From Nitrospira sp. (GTDB lineage: Bacteria > Nitrospirota > Nitrospiria > Nitrospirales > Nitrospiraceae), in NCBI GenBank assembly GCA_030444405.1, contig JARFPM010000010.1:21090-85089 (forward strand): 64,000 bases of DNA, given 5' to 3'. Position numbers and translations under genes: made by a program. A model generated the notes under the pieces. It made no database searches. It had not been told where the DNA came from and saw only the letters and a program-made list of their open reading frames with translations. Shown here one piece after another: positions 1 through 8,132 of the stretch. Each line of letters begins with the position of its first letter. The stretch's first letter is position 1.

Positions 1-138
1 TACTCGTGCAGTACGTTGAGGGTCCGAGGGGCGAGCCCGCTGGCCGAAGGCTCGTCGCATGCGGGTTAGGGAAGGTCTGATGTATTCTTTTCTCGTGATG
101 TGCTAAGGGTCGCGCCGCCCTGATGAGGAGGCGCGCCC

Positions 139-281
139 ATGCCGCTATAGACGTTTGCAGAAGTGGCATTTAAACGGTATCGCAATCCTACTCGCCGGGA
201 GAGGTTTCTCGACGAGATGAACCGAGTCGTGCCGTGGGCGGAACTGACCGCCGCCATTGCGCCGGTCTATCCGGTCAAGCG
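139..281 (+). pseudogene. IS5-family transposase, N-terminal fragment
   Basis: An ATG at 139 is followed at codon 4 by TAG (148-150), where related proteins would be expected to have Gln. The frame then continues as T-F-A-E-V-A-F-K-R-Y and reaches the family motif R-R-E-R-F-L-D-E-M-N-R-V-V-P-W-A-E-L. It breaks off near 281, where the IS256-like remnant begins. A GTG at 163 could restart translation, but only a truncated peptide would result. This is the first segment of the IS5 host element. The nonsense codon shows the copy is dead independently of the insertions. Confidence 0.7.
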
Positions 282-1175
282 GCGATTTGTGTGTAAATTC
301 GGGAAAGGGTTTCGTGGTTGTGCGCCCATTGGGTTACTGGGTGGAAGCTCCAGTGATACTCCATGGTCATGGCGACAGAGGTGATCAGCCGGTAGGTTGA
401 GGTCTCTCCTCCGGTCGCTTCCCTGGTGTTGGTTCGGCGGTTGATCTCCTTGTTCAACCCTGCAATCGGATCGGTGGTCCGAATGGTGGCCCAGTACATG
501 GAATCGAACTGGGCGAAGGTGAGCAATGCATCCTGATCCCGCTCAATCACCCCCACAGCACCTGGGTAGGTGCGTCCCCACTGGGCTTTGAGCGTGTGGG
601 ACGCCTTTGGCTTCCGTGGTATCGTAGAAGACCTTGTTCAGAGCCTGGCTGAAGGACTCGCGGTCAGCTTTCTGCACACGTCTCACGGGATTGGCGGAGG
701 CATGCTTCTGACAGCGTTGGGGCTGCGCCCGGCTAAAGTGCTGCGTGAAGCACGTTTCCAGCCCCGGCAGGCCATCCATCACCCTGAGTTCGACGGCGTT
801 CATATCCAAGCCCCGACGGGCCAAGTCATGAAAGAGCTGGGCCCAGAGTTCAAGTTGCTCCCGGTCCCCCATCATCACGCCGAGGACATCGATGACGTGG
901 GCCTGTGCGCTGATCGCCAAGACGACACAGAAGGCGAGCGGCTCGACCCACTGTTTGATTCGAATACGGACATGGGTGCCATCCACAAATAGCAGCTGGT
1001 ACGCATTCCCCGCCAACGGCCGGTTCTGCCAGGCGTCCAACTCCATACTCGCCCGCTCCACGATGCGGCTGACCTGTTTGGAATCGTCGCGTGTGCCGAG
1101 ATGTTTTTCCGTGATGCGCGGCAGATCGCGGGCGGAGAGCCCCTCGAGAAAACCCTCGGAAATAAAGGCTTCCAT
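275..1175 (-). pseudogene. IS256 (Mutator)-family transposase remnant, frameshifted
   Basis: On the minus strand, 1175-543 encodes A-M-E-A-F-I-S-E-G-F-L-E-G-L-S-A-R-D-L, the catalytic-core segment L-L-F-V-D-G-T-H-V-R, and the family motif D-G-L-P-G-L-E. The frame is lost near 543-556. The C-terminal part continues in another frame (556-275) with A-T-I-R-T-T-D-P-I-A-G-L-N and the terminal M-E-Y-H-W-S-F-H-P. The N-terminal third is not recognisable. Inverted ends may lie near 282-305 and 1415-1437 (shared TGTGTGT and TCGGGA words). No clean target duplication was found, so the junction with the IS5 host is uncertain. Confidence 0.75.
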
Positions 1176-1345
1176 CGCCTCGTCCTATCCCCGCCGTTCC
1201 GGCAGCACAGAGCGGGGGCTCCGGAATTTCGGACAGTATGATAAAAAGTGGCCATCTCACTTCGGTGTTTTGTGGACACCCAACGTCGGTCTTGACAGCA
1301 GTGTCCTGCATCATCGGGATGACTCCTGCAGGTAGGGGTGATCTC

Positions 1346-1378
1346 GCGGTCAGCTCCTGACCGACAGGAGCTGACCGC
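1346..1378. repeat. Perfect 13-bp inverted repeat (hairpin)
   Basis: GCGGTCAGCTCCT (1346-1358) and AGGAGCTGACCGC (1366-1378) are perfect reverse complements around a 7-nt loop. The hairpin sits between the IS256 remnant and the next IS5 fragment, in DNA (1180-1480) where no gene was recognised. There is no T-run after it, so an intrinsic terminator is not well supported. It may be an insertion-sequence hairpin. Confidence 0.6.
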
Positions 1379-1486
1379 CTTTCATACTGTGATCCCCTCG
1401 GCGCTTCCGGCCCCTCCTCATCCCGATTGACACACATGACGCCGCACTACCGATCCGCCACGTTCCCTTGGGCCGTGGGTGGGGGA

Positions 1487-1583
1487 TCGTCTGGAGGGAC
1501 GCTGGGAGGCGTCGAGCGCAGGCTGCGCCTCCAGTGTCTGCAACAGGGGTTCAACCTGTCGGACCCAGTGGTCGAGGAGGCCG
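1487..1583 (+). pseudogene. IS5-family transposase, second fragment
   Basis: The + strand frame reads G-V-E-R-R-L-R-L-Q-C-L-Q-Q-G-F-N-L-S-D-P-V-V-E-E-A. This matches the conserved IS5 segment in which 'ERMLR' is followed by 'LQQWFNLSDP'. It ends at the 7-bp target duplication (1577-1583) left by the IS21-family insertion and resumes in frame at 3329. The upstream edge is uncertain because the IS256 junction is degraded. Confidence 0.7.
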
Positions 1584-3321
1584 TGTCTGGCGTCAACTAG
1601 ATTTGAGGGTTGGCGACAATTAGAAGTGCAGGGGCCGTCCTCCGGTTTAGGGAGCCGTCCGGGTTCCGTCGGTACGCTCGTCGTTCACGGCCGTGTCTCC
1701 CACGCTCTTTATGTCTGGCGTGGCGGCGCCGGATGGCGCCTGACTTCTCGCTTTCGCGGCTTGGGCCCGGTAGCTGGGAATCGGGAGTTCCAGAATCACG
1801 GCATGATGAACCACCCGATCCACGGCCGCCGCCGTGGTCATGGGATCCTTGAAGATCTGGTCCCACTTGCTGAAGACGAGATTACTGGCGATCAGCACCG
1901 ACCGGTGTTCATAGCGTTCGGCTAGCAGGGTGAACAGTACTTCCATCTCTTCGCGGTCCTGTTGCACATACCTGAGGTCATCAAGAATGAGCGTGTCATA
2001 GGCCTGGCGGAAAGTCGTGGTCGGAACCAACGTGGCTTGATAGCGATACCGGGCGAAGGCGCCGGGCTTGTGCACCAGCGCCCCAATCAGATGCCGATAG
2101 TCGATCGAGGCCTGCCCGCGCCGCCGGTCGATCGTCGCTAGAGCGTCACCGGCATGCCGTACCTCCAGTCGTTCGGAATAGAGGCGCACCGCCACCGTTT
2201 CGCCAATGAGCCGCGAGGCAACGGAGTAGACATTATGACCGACCCGAATCATCGAGAAGCGATTGACCATCACCCGGAGCACGCGGAAATCCTCAAGACG
2301 CAGGGCTGGGAGGGTGTGCATGTGCGGGAGTTCTTCCTGGAGTGTCGCCTGGCGTCCTCGATTCCGCCCGGCAAGGATTGTCCGCAGAAACTGCGCATAG
2401 TGGGTCTGGCTCTCAAAATCGCGCTGGCCCCGGAGCAGCAACGCCTACTCGACTGCCCGCTTGAACCGGTGATGGGCTTGTTCCACATCGCCATTCTCAT
2501 GGCCACGACCTGGCGGGTTCGCATCCGACCGCACCCCATAGTGTTCCAACACCTGTCGATACCGCTCGTTGAAGGTCCGGCCGCCGTCGCGCAGGTCATG
2601 GGTGGCGGCCGACAAATTGTCCGTCCGGTGGATGGCTGGCACCCGTCCCAGTTCCCAGACCGCCGCTTGAAGCCCGGGGATCAGCGCCTCGAAAGTCTCT
2701 GACACACCGAGCGCGCCGGTCTCCCAGTTCGAGTACGGAAGGACGAAGTGATAGAAGCGGTGATCGAACGGCTTCCCGTTGAGCGTGATGCCCCAGTGAG
2801 CCCATGACCTTGAAATCGCTCTGCGCGTATTCGCCCGGTCGGTGAACTTGCGGAAACATCACCTCCCGTTCTGGTCCGTGGGTGGCCCGCCAGCGCCGGA
2901 TCCGGCGCTGCAACGTGCGGAGTTGGCCGTCGGTCGAGGGCACCTCGGGCCGTCCCCGCAGGGTTTCGAAGATCGTGGGGCCCTCGAGGCCAGGCGCCTA
3001 GACCAACAGCGCTTCAATCTCCGGCCACAACGCCGCAAAGGGATCGGGGCGTGTCCGATACTGGCGCGGGACTTTCCGCTGACTGGGGAGTGGGCCCGTC
3101 CGATACCGCCGGGCCGTGTTCTCACTCATCCCTGACCGCATGGCTGCTGGTGAAAGTGGTGTGCCGGTGCCACGTACCATCATCAGTCTCCTTACTTGCC
3201 GGTGGGTAACCATTCACCATCCCTTGGTAGAGCGAAGAGGGTACAGGACCGGCGGTGAGGAGGGGTGGGCACCCCGCAGATCTAATTGTCGTTACCCCGC
3301 AATGCTAATTGTCGCTAAACA
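1584..3321 (-). mobile_element. IS21-family insertion sequence remnant, internally deleted
   Basis: The element starts TGT at 1584 and ends ACA at 3321. The terminal 22 bp match at about 16 positions when inverted, and the motif GCGACAATTAG recurs near both ends, as multiple terminal repeats do in IS21 elements. The 7-bp word GAGGCCG occurs on both sides (1577-1583 and 3322-3328) and fits as a target duplication. Removing the element plus one copy restores the IS5 reading frame. At about 1.74 kb it is much shorter than a full IS21 element because istA and istB are fused by deletion. Confidence 0.85.
1647..3213 (-). pseudogene. istA/istB remnant (IS21 transposase joined to helper ATPase tail)
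   Basis: The N-terminal helix-turn-helix of IstA is at 3213-2998 (Q-V-R-R-L and the motif S-E-N-T-A-R-R-Y). The middle and DDE-domain pieces continue in shifted frames through about 2943-2445 (A-I-H-R-T-D-N-L-S-A-A and N-G-D-V-E-Q-A-H). The segment 2441-1647 begins as IstA C-terminus, then changes abruptly into the IstB ATPase tail from about 2010: D-T-L-I-L-D-D-L-R-Y-V (Walker B region) followed by S-N-L-V-F-S-K-W. The N-terminal half of IstB, with its Walker A motif, is missing. There are several frameshifts plus the deletion, so neither protein can work. Confidence 0.8.
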
Positions 3322-3530
3322 GAGGCCGTGTACGACTCGCACGCCATGCGGCAGTTCGTCGGGATTGATCTGGGCCGCGAGCCCGTGCCTGATGAGACGA
3401 CGATCTGTACATGTCGGCATCTGCTGCAAACCCACCAGTTGGGGAAACCGCACTTTCGGCGGATCGTGGCGTCTCTAGCCGCGCAGGGCATGACGGTCGG
3501 GCGGGGGGCCATCGTGGATGCGGCCATTAT
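3322..3530 (+). pseudogene. IS5-family transposase, third fragment with first catalytic Asp region
   Basis: After the second GAGGCCG copy (3322-3328) the frame continues V-Y-D-S-H-A-M-R-Q-F-V-G-I-D-L-G-R. It then reads V-P-D-E-T-T-I-C and R-H-L-L, the conserved DDE-domain start of IS5 transposases. It stops at the IS3 insertion, whose TAT target copy is 3528-3530. The next IS5 codon is at 7102. Confidence 0.8.
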
Positions 3531-3570
3531 TGACCCCGGTTGTCAATAGTGGACGCCATGAATGGCAGCC

Positions 3571-4037
3571 TCACGCTGTCGGCTGTTGGCGGACCCATTG
3601 CTGGGCAAACGCAGCGGGCGAGCGATTCCCAAGCCGAGAATGCCGCCGCTGCCGGTTATAGAAGAGCTCGCTGTACTCCGCGATCTCGCGCCGAGCCTGC
3701 TCACGGGTCTCGTCGCGACGGTGATGCACCCGCTCATTCTTCCGCGTTCCCCAGACACTCTCCATCGGCGCGTTGTCATAGCAATTCCCCTTCCGACTCA
3801 TGGATGGGATCATGCCGAACTGCCTCAGCGTTGCTTGATACACCTGGGCACAATATTGAGCCCAGCGAGCGGAGTGATGAATGAGCCCCGGGGCTGGACG
3901 CTTGGTGTCGATGGCCTTCATCAGTGCACCCTGCACCAAGTCCGTCGTCATCCGGGCGTCCATCGCATGGCCGACCACCTCCCAGGTGGAGCGATCCTTC
4001 ACGCCAGCCAGATACCGCCACCCTTCTACGGTCGGCA
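3571..4037 (-). pseudogene. IS3-family OrfB transposase, 3' exon
   Basis: Directly after the intron 3' end (4038) the frame reads P-T-V-E-G-W-R-Y-L-A-G-V-K-D-R-S, which follows D-I-T-Y of the 5' exon once the intron is removed. The rest carries M-S-R-K-G-N-C-Y-D-N-A-P-M-E-S and the terminal N-R-Q-R-R-H-S of the integrase core. The usual catalytic motif H-S-D-R-G-S-Q-Y is here H-S-A-R-W-A-Q-Y, so the second catalytic Asp is replaced by Ala. The glutamate in K-N-E-R is kept. The transposase is probably inactive even if the intron splices. Confidence 0.85.
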
Positions 4038-4088
4038 GTGGAGTGAGAGACCGGGCGTAGTCGCACTATCTCCCAGTCTCTCCTCCCC

Positions 4089-4122
4089 GAACCGGACGTG
4101 CACCTCTCAGCGCATCCGGCTC
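4089..4122 (-). ncRNA. Group II intron domain V
   Basis: Read on the minus strand, the 34-nt segment begins GAGCCGGATGCGC, has a GAGA tetraloop, and closes with GTGCACGTCCGGTTC. This is the typical domain V helix with AGC-triad-like base and two-nucleotide bulge. Domain V is the catalytic metal-binding hairpin of group II introns. Its preservation suggests the RNA core may still be competent. Confidence 0.9.
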
Positions 4123-4127
4123 TCCAT

Positions 4128-5644
4128 TCAAGCGTTGCGTAACGCAAAAGCCACGTCAGCGTAACGCGATTCGAGAAACGTGCGATGCTCATCGCGAATC
4201 AGGTATGGGTTCCCTTCCGGGGTCCGCCACCTGAACTGACCTTTGTGGCTGGTGACCAGGCGTCGAAGCGCCTGTTCGCCATACCACCCACGACTATTCT
4301 GTCCCTTCAATACCCACGTGGTGGCACGTCCCAGTTCTGGGGCCCGGACGTGTTCGCGCATCAGGCTCGGGAATCCTCGCCGATACTTGCGCGTGAGCCA
4401 ATGTCCGAGCTTCCAGAAGACGGTCCGGTCCACTCGGTTAAAGATGGTCGCCGTATAGTCAGTGTATCGATAGAAGTTCGCCCACCCCGAGAGTTTCCGG
4501 TTCAGGCGTTCCATCAGGTCCATGTGGTTCACGCTATAATTGCCAGACAGTTCCTTGACCAGTTTGGCCGTGAAGCCTCGGTACTTCTCCCATGGGATCG
4601 TCGTGACCGGTCGCAGATGACCTCGTGGTCCCCGCTTGCGAATGATGCGGTGGCCGAGGAAGACCACGCCGTCATTCACGTGGGTGATATGGGTCTTCTC
4701 CATATTCAACGTGAGTGTGAGCGTCCCTTCCAGAAACGTCCGGCACGCTTTGCGTATCGCCTCAGCATGCGCGCGGGTTCCTTTCACGACCACGACGAAA
4801 TCATCTGCATAGCGGCAGTAGGAGACGCCTGGTTTCCACTGCCGGTTCTCTGGTACAGCAATCGGCCGCTGTTTGAGAATGCCGAAGTTCCATGCCCATC
4901 GGTCCTTACGCACCTTCTGGCTCAGGTAGTTCGCCTCCATCCAGCCATCGAATTCATGCAACATGATGTTGGATAGCAACGGAGAGATGACTCCCCCTTG
5001 TGGAACGCCTTCGCTCGCGGCGCAAAAGAGACCCCGATCAACACACCCTGCTTTGATGCACGTCCACAGCAGGGCCAGGAAGCGCTGATCAGCAATACGT
5101 TTGCGGACAGCTTTCAGCAGCAGGCGGTGATGGACAGTCTCAAAGTAGCTGGCGAGGTCGCCCTCGATCACCCAGCGACCCGCCGCTCTTTGCTCGTCAC
5201 TTTCCTGCAGCTGCAATTTGACCGTTCGTATCGCATGGTGCACACTTCGGGCGGGCCTGAAGCCATAGGATGCCCGATGGAAATCACTCTCCCATATCGG
5301 CTCCATGGCCATCAGCATCGCTCTCTGGACCACTCGATCCCGCAGACTGGGGATCCCTAAGGGCCTCAACGTGCCGTTCGCCTTGGGGATGTACACGCGC
5401 CGTGCAGGGAGCGGCGTATAGGAGCCCGCTAACAATTCAGCACGTATCGTCGCCAGTTCCTGGTGAAGGTTTCCCGTCATCATGGCCTTGTCGACCCCAT
5501 CGACACCCGGCGTTCGCGCACCCCTGGATGCGAGCGTGATGCGCGCGGCTTCTGCCAGCCATGTTCGATCAGCAATCAGCTCAGGAGTCGATCGAACTTA
5601 CGTTCGGGGTTCTCCGTTGACCACGTTGCCAGCTTGCGTTGCAT
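4128..5644 (-). pseudogene. ltrA: Group II intron reverse transcriptase/maturase with N-terminal frameshift
   Basis: The main frame (5483-4128, 451 codons) contains reverse transcriptase blocks: the start R-R-V-Y-I-P-K, then Y-G-F-R-P-A-R-S, G-V-P-Q-G-G-V-I-S-P-L-L-S-N, and the catalytic Y-A-D-D box. The maturase (X) domain follows (S-G-W-A-N-F-Y-R-Y). No HNH endonuclease motif is seen. The natural N-terminus starts at ATG 5644 (M-Q-R-K-L-A-T-W) but runs into TGA near 5578. The frame then resumes one base off (L-I-A-D-R-T-W-L-A-E-A-A). A single-base deletion near 5580 therefore separates the first 23 residues. An internal start may still give a shortened protein. Confidence 0.85.
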
Positions 5645-6330
5645 TTCACTGATTATCAAAGGTCTTCACCTCATTGTGGTCAGGTAATCCGCCACACACG
5701 CCGCTCAAACTGCCCACCCTTCGCCATGTGGCCGGCTTTCCCGACCGCGGACTACTACGAGGGCTCCGTCAACGTGTACCGCGTCGGGGGACACACTCCC
5801 TTGTCATCGGTCATCGGTACACGCCTTCCCCAGTTCACATGCTGGACTTCACACACGGGCGAGGTTGCCTATCGCAGTCTTTCTCCTTGCGTGCCGCAAG
5901 TCGTCGCGAACGTCATGGTCTAGCTACGCGCTCCCCATGACTCCCTGCTGGCCAGCGTACATGTCCAGCCCGCATTCGCCGTTCCCGTCCATACGTATGA
6001 CGGGCACGGATCCGCGTCCTGCCTGGCAAGCGGTGTCGGCAGGGGTGACATTTCAACCCTCAGATGCGTGTCAATAGGTGTGTGTTCCTCAACCGTCCCA
6101 TGTTCAGCCTAGAGGCGCATTTTGGCGTAACCGCTTCGCCGCACGCCCCGTTTCCTGCGGACTTCGTCACCTTGCCAGTGTCCGGCAAGTCACCGCCGCT
6201 TCGGCTCACTCCTTCTCGTAGCAGAGGGAGGGTATGCTCGTCATTGCCGCACTCCTTCATCGAGCCATGCATTCCAGACATGCTCAAGCAACTCAGCCCC
6301 AGACAGGTGGGCTTCGTTGGCTGGGCGTAC

Positions 6331-6775
6331 TGTAGGTAATATCGGTGCCCCACGCCTCATTCGGTCGCCTGGTGGCCAAGGTCTGAGCCAACACGTTTTC
6401 CACTACCGGCAGCGCAGGCGTCGAATCCGTGGTCGTCGTGAACCGACGGACTGGTTGACAACGCAGTCCCAGTTTCTTGCGCAGTCGGTTGATACGCCCG
6501 ACCCCAGCCGGGAACCCGTCGGCACGCAATTCTGCGTGGAGCCGCTCTGGGCCGTAGGTCTGCCGCGTGCGTATCTGCGCGGCCTGGATCGCCACTTCCA
6601 GCCGCGCGTTCTCCTGGGCGCGTTTCGAGGGGCGGCTGGTGCGCCAGGCATCGTACCCGCTTCGGGACACGTCAAGGACCCGACACAACAGACGCAACGG
6701 ATACTGGAGACGCAGCGTCCTCATGAGCGCGTACCGGGCCGCTGCGCCTTCGCAAAGTACGCGGTGGTTTTTTTT
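6331..6775 (-). pseudogene. IS3-family OrfB transposase, 5' exon
   Basis: The frame holds the OrfB N-terminal helix region (S-R-S-G-Y-D-A-W), then T-Y-G-P-E-R-L-H-A-E-L and the integrase-core start N-E-A-W-G-T-D-I-T-Y with the first catalytic Asp. It is broken after Y by the group II intron at 6330. A run of eight A on this strand (6775-6768) at the OrfA/OrfB overlap is a typical slippery site for the -1 frameshift that makes the OrfAB transposase. Confidence 0.8.
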
Positions 6776-7038
6776 AGGATGTCACGCTCCATGCGTGCTT
6801 CAGCGAGATCGCGCTTGAGCCGAGACACCTCGGCCTCCAGATCCGTCACGGGCCGTCGGCACTCGCCCAGCGTCGCGAGCCGGCCCTGCCGGGCTCGACA
6901 CACCCAGCGCTCGAGAGTCTTGCCCGACATGGTGAGACGTCTGGCTGCCTCCGGAATCGCCAACTTCTGTTCCAGGACCAGCTGCACCGCTTGTTCACGG
7001 AACTCCTTCGTATACTGCTGTCGTGGTAATTGCTCCAT
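6721..7038 (-). CDS. IS3-family OrfA (transposase DNA-binding subunit)
   Basis: This 105-residue protein starts M-E-Q-L-P-R-Q-Q-Y-T-K-E-F-R-E-Q-A-V. It has a helix-turn-helix (residues about 10-55, with I-P-E-A-A-R-R-L and K-T-L-E-R-W-V) and a C-terminal leucine-zipper-like helix (about 65-95, V-S-R-L-K-R-D-L). This is the standard OrfA architecture, which binds the element ends and fuses to OrfB by frameshifting. It is intact but sits in an element whose OrfB is dead. Confidence 0.85.
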   Translation of the reverse strand: MEQLPRQQYTKEFREQAVQLVLEQKLAIPEAARRLTMSGKTLERWVCRARQGRLATLGECRRPVTDLEAEVSRLKRDLAEARMERDILKKTTAYFAKAQRPGTRS

Positions 7039-7098
7039 CCCCCACCTCCAGACCTCAGATCATAGGTTGAAGGCGTCCACTTTTTCGAGCCTAGCACA

Positions 7099-7639
7099 TA
7101 TTGCGGCGCCCCGTGCGACGAAGAAGCGCCAGCAGGAGCGGGATCCAGAGAGGCATCAGACGAAGAAAGGCAACCAGTGGTACTTCGGCATGAAAGCTCA
7201 CATTCGGGTAGACAGTCGGACCAAATTGATCCACTCCGTGGCAGCCAACGCGGCGAATGTACATGACAGTCAGGTGTTGCCCGAGCTGCTGCATGGGCAG
7301 GAGACCCGCGTGTGGGGCGATGCGGCCTATAGAGGGCAGCGCGAGGTGATCCGGCTCCACGCCCCCAGTGTCGCCAAATGGATCCAGACCAAAGCCCATC
7401 GCCATCGGCCTCTGAGCGAGGCAGAGCGCGTCTGCAACCGCACCAAGTCGAAGGTCCGCGCCAAAGTCGCCCATGTGTTCTATGTGATCAAGCAGATCTT
7501 TGGGTTTGCCAAAGTGAGGTACCGCGGGCTGGTGAAGAATACCAATTGGCTCTTCGTCGCCTGCGACTTGGCGAATCTGTACGTGGCGCGCCGGCGTCTG
7601 TTGGCGGTTGTCGAGCGGGCGTGGGTGCGAACCAGGTAG
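7099..7639 (+). pseudogene. IS5-family transposase, C-terminal fragment
   Basis: After the second TAT copy the IS5 frame resumes as I-A-A-P-R-A-T-K-K-R. It continues with the highly conserved H-Q-T-K-K-G-N-Q-W-Y-F-G-M-K-A-H-I, then D-A-A-Y-R-G-Q-R-E and the tail V-R-Y-R-G-L-V-K-N-T, ending at TAG 7637-7639. A long open frame that begins at 6317 and runs into this segment is an artefact of the IS3 antisense strand. Confidence 0.85.
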
Positions 7640-7829
7640 GGGCGACCCGACAGCGGGCGAACCTCGATCAGACGCTCTCGGACCATCGGATTCCCACCTG
7701 ATTGCCCGCGTTGATCATCCCAGGAACTGATTGCTCAGCGAAACCGTGAATTAATAAGACCTTCCTTAGGTTGTTCTTAGGGTAGCAGCCATCGTTTTCC
7801 TACCGTGCCACCCACTTCCGGCCGCTTCC

Positions 7830-7857
7830 TTGACAGGTAGAGCATATTGACTATACT
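7830..7857 (+). promoter_or_regulatory. Sigma-70-type promoter for the pilus operon
   Basis: TTGACA (7830-7835) and TATACT (7852-7857) are separated by 16 nt, about 48 nt upstream of the regulator start. It is the first strong promoter after the mobile-element nest and would drive the regulator and pilMNOPQ. Confidence 0.75.
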
Positions 7858-7904
7858 TAGCTTTGTGAATAACAAAAGGCATCCTAACTAGTACTACTAC
7901 TGAC

Positions 7905-8117
7905 GTGAAAAAGCCTAAATATACTTCAAGTGAAGCGGGCTTTAAGGCCTACCAAGTATGCGACTTGTTCGACATTTCCAAGGCCACGCTCTTTCGCTGG
8001 GAACGGGATGGAGTTATTACCCAACCCGCTCGAGATTGGAGAAACTGGCGACTCTATACGAGAAAGAATGTGGATGAAATCGAGAAAGTTATTCGCGATC
8101 GAAAGGCTGTCGCGTAA
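7905..8117 (+). CDS. MerR-like helix-turn-helix regulator
   Basis: A 70-residue protein starting at GTG 7905. Residues about 15-50 form a winged helix-turn-helix of MerR type: Y-Q-V-C-D-L-F-D-I-S-K-A-T-L-F-R-W-E-R-D-G, then R-L-Y-T, and a following helix (D-E-I-E-K-V-I-R). There is no effector domain, so it is a stand-alone DNA-binding module. It lies between the promoter and pilM, 15 bp from pilM, so it is probably co-transcribed and may control the pilus operon. The target and ligand are unknown. Confidence 0.75.
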   Translation: MKKPKYTSSEAGFKAYQVCDLFDISKATLFRWERDGVITQPARDWRNWRLYTRKNVDEIEKVIRDRKAVA

Positions 8118-8132
8118 AGTAGCAGGTCACGC

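Larger units (their letters stand above)
4038..6330 (-). mobile_element. Group II intron inserted in the IS3 orfB gene
   Basis: The 5' end on the minus strand is GTACGCCCAG (6330-6321) and the 3' end is CTCCAC (4043-4038), close to the GUGYG...AY rule. Joining exons ATTACCTACA and TGCCGACC restores D-I-T-Y-M-P-T-V-E-G, the normal IS3 integrase sequence. A domain V hairpin lies at 4122-4089, followed by a domain VI-like stem. The 2293-bp length suits an intron that encodes a reverse transcriptase. The 5' half (5650-6330) would hold RNA domains I-III and has no gene. Exon-binding sites were not worked out. Confidence 0.9.
3531..7098 (-). mobile_element. IS3-family insertion sequence carrying a group II intron
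   Basis: The ends are TG (3531) and CA (7098), as in IS3 elements, with imperfect 27-bp terminal repeats ending in the shared AGTGGACGCC. A 3-bp target duplication TAT (3528-3530 and 7099-7101) flanks it. Removing the element and one TAT restores the IS5 frame exactly. OrfA and OrfB lie on the minus strand, and OrfB is interrupted by the intron at 4038-6330. Without the intron the element would be about 1.28 kb, normal for the family. Confidence 0.9.
64..7684. mobile_element. Composite nest: IS5-family element split by IS256-like, IS21 and IS3 (plus group II intron) insertions
   Basis: Four blocks on the + strand read as consecutive parts of one IS5-family transposase: about 139-281, 1487-1583, 3322-3530 and 7099-7639. 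Removing the intervening DNA restores the reading frame exactly at two of the three junctions. At 1583/3329 the join gives V-V-E-E-A-V-Y-D-S. At 3530/7102 it gives D-A-A-I-I-A-A-P. Imperfect terminal repeats are suggested around 64-81 and 7667-7684, which share GTCTGAT. Without the inserts the element is about 1.1 kb, the usual size for this family. The outer ends and the IS256 junction are approximate, and no outer target duplication was recognised. Confidence 0.8.

Noticed and set aside
6317..7639. 440-codon open frame on the + strand
   Set aside because: Its first 260 codons are antisense to IS3 OrfA/OrfB. Only the end is real IS5 transposase, joined by chance across the IS3 border.
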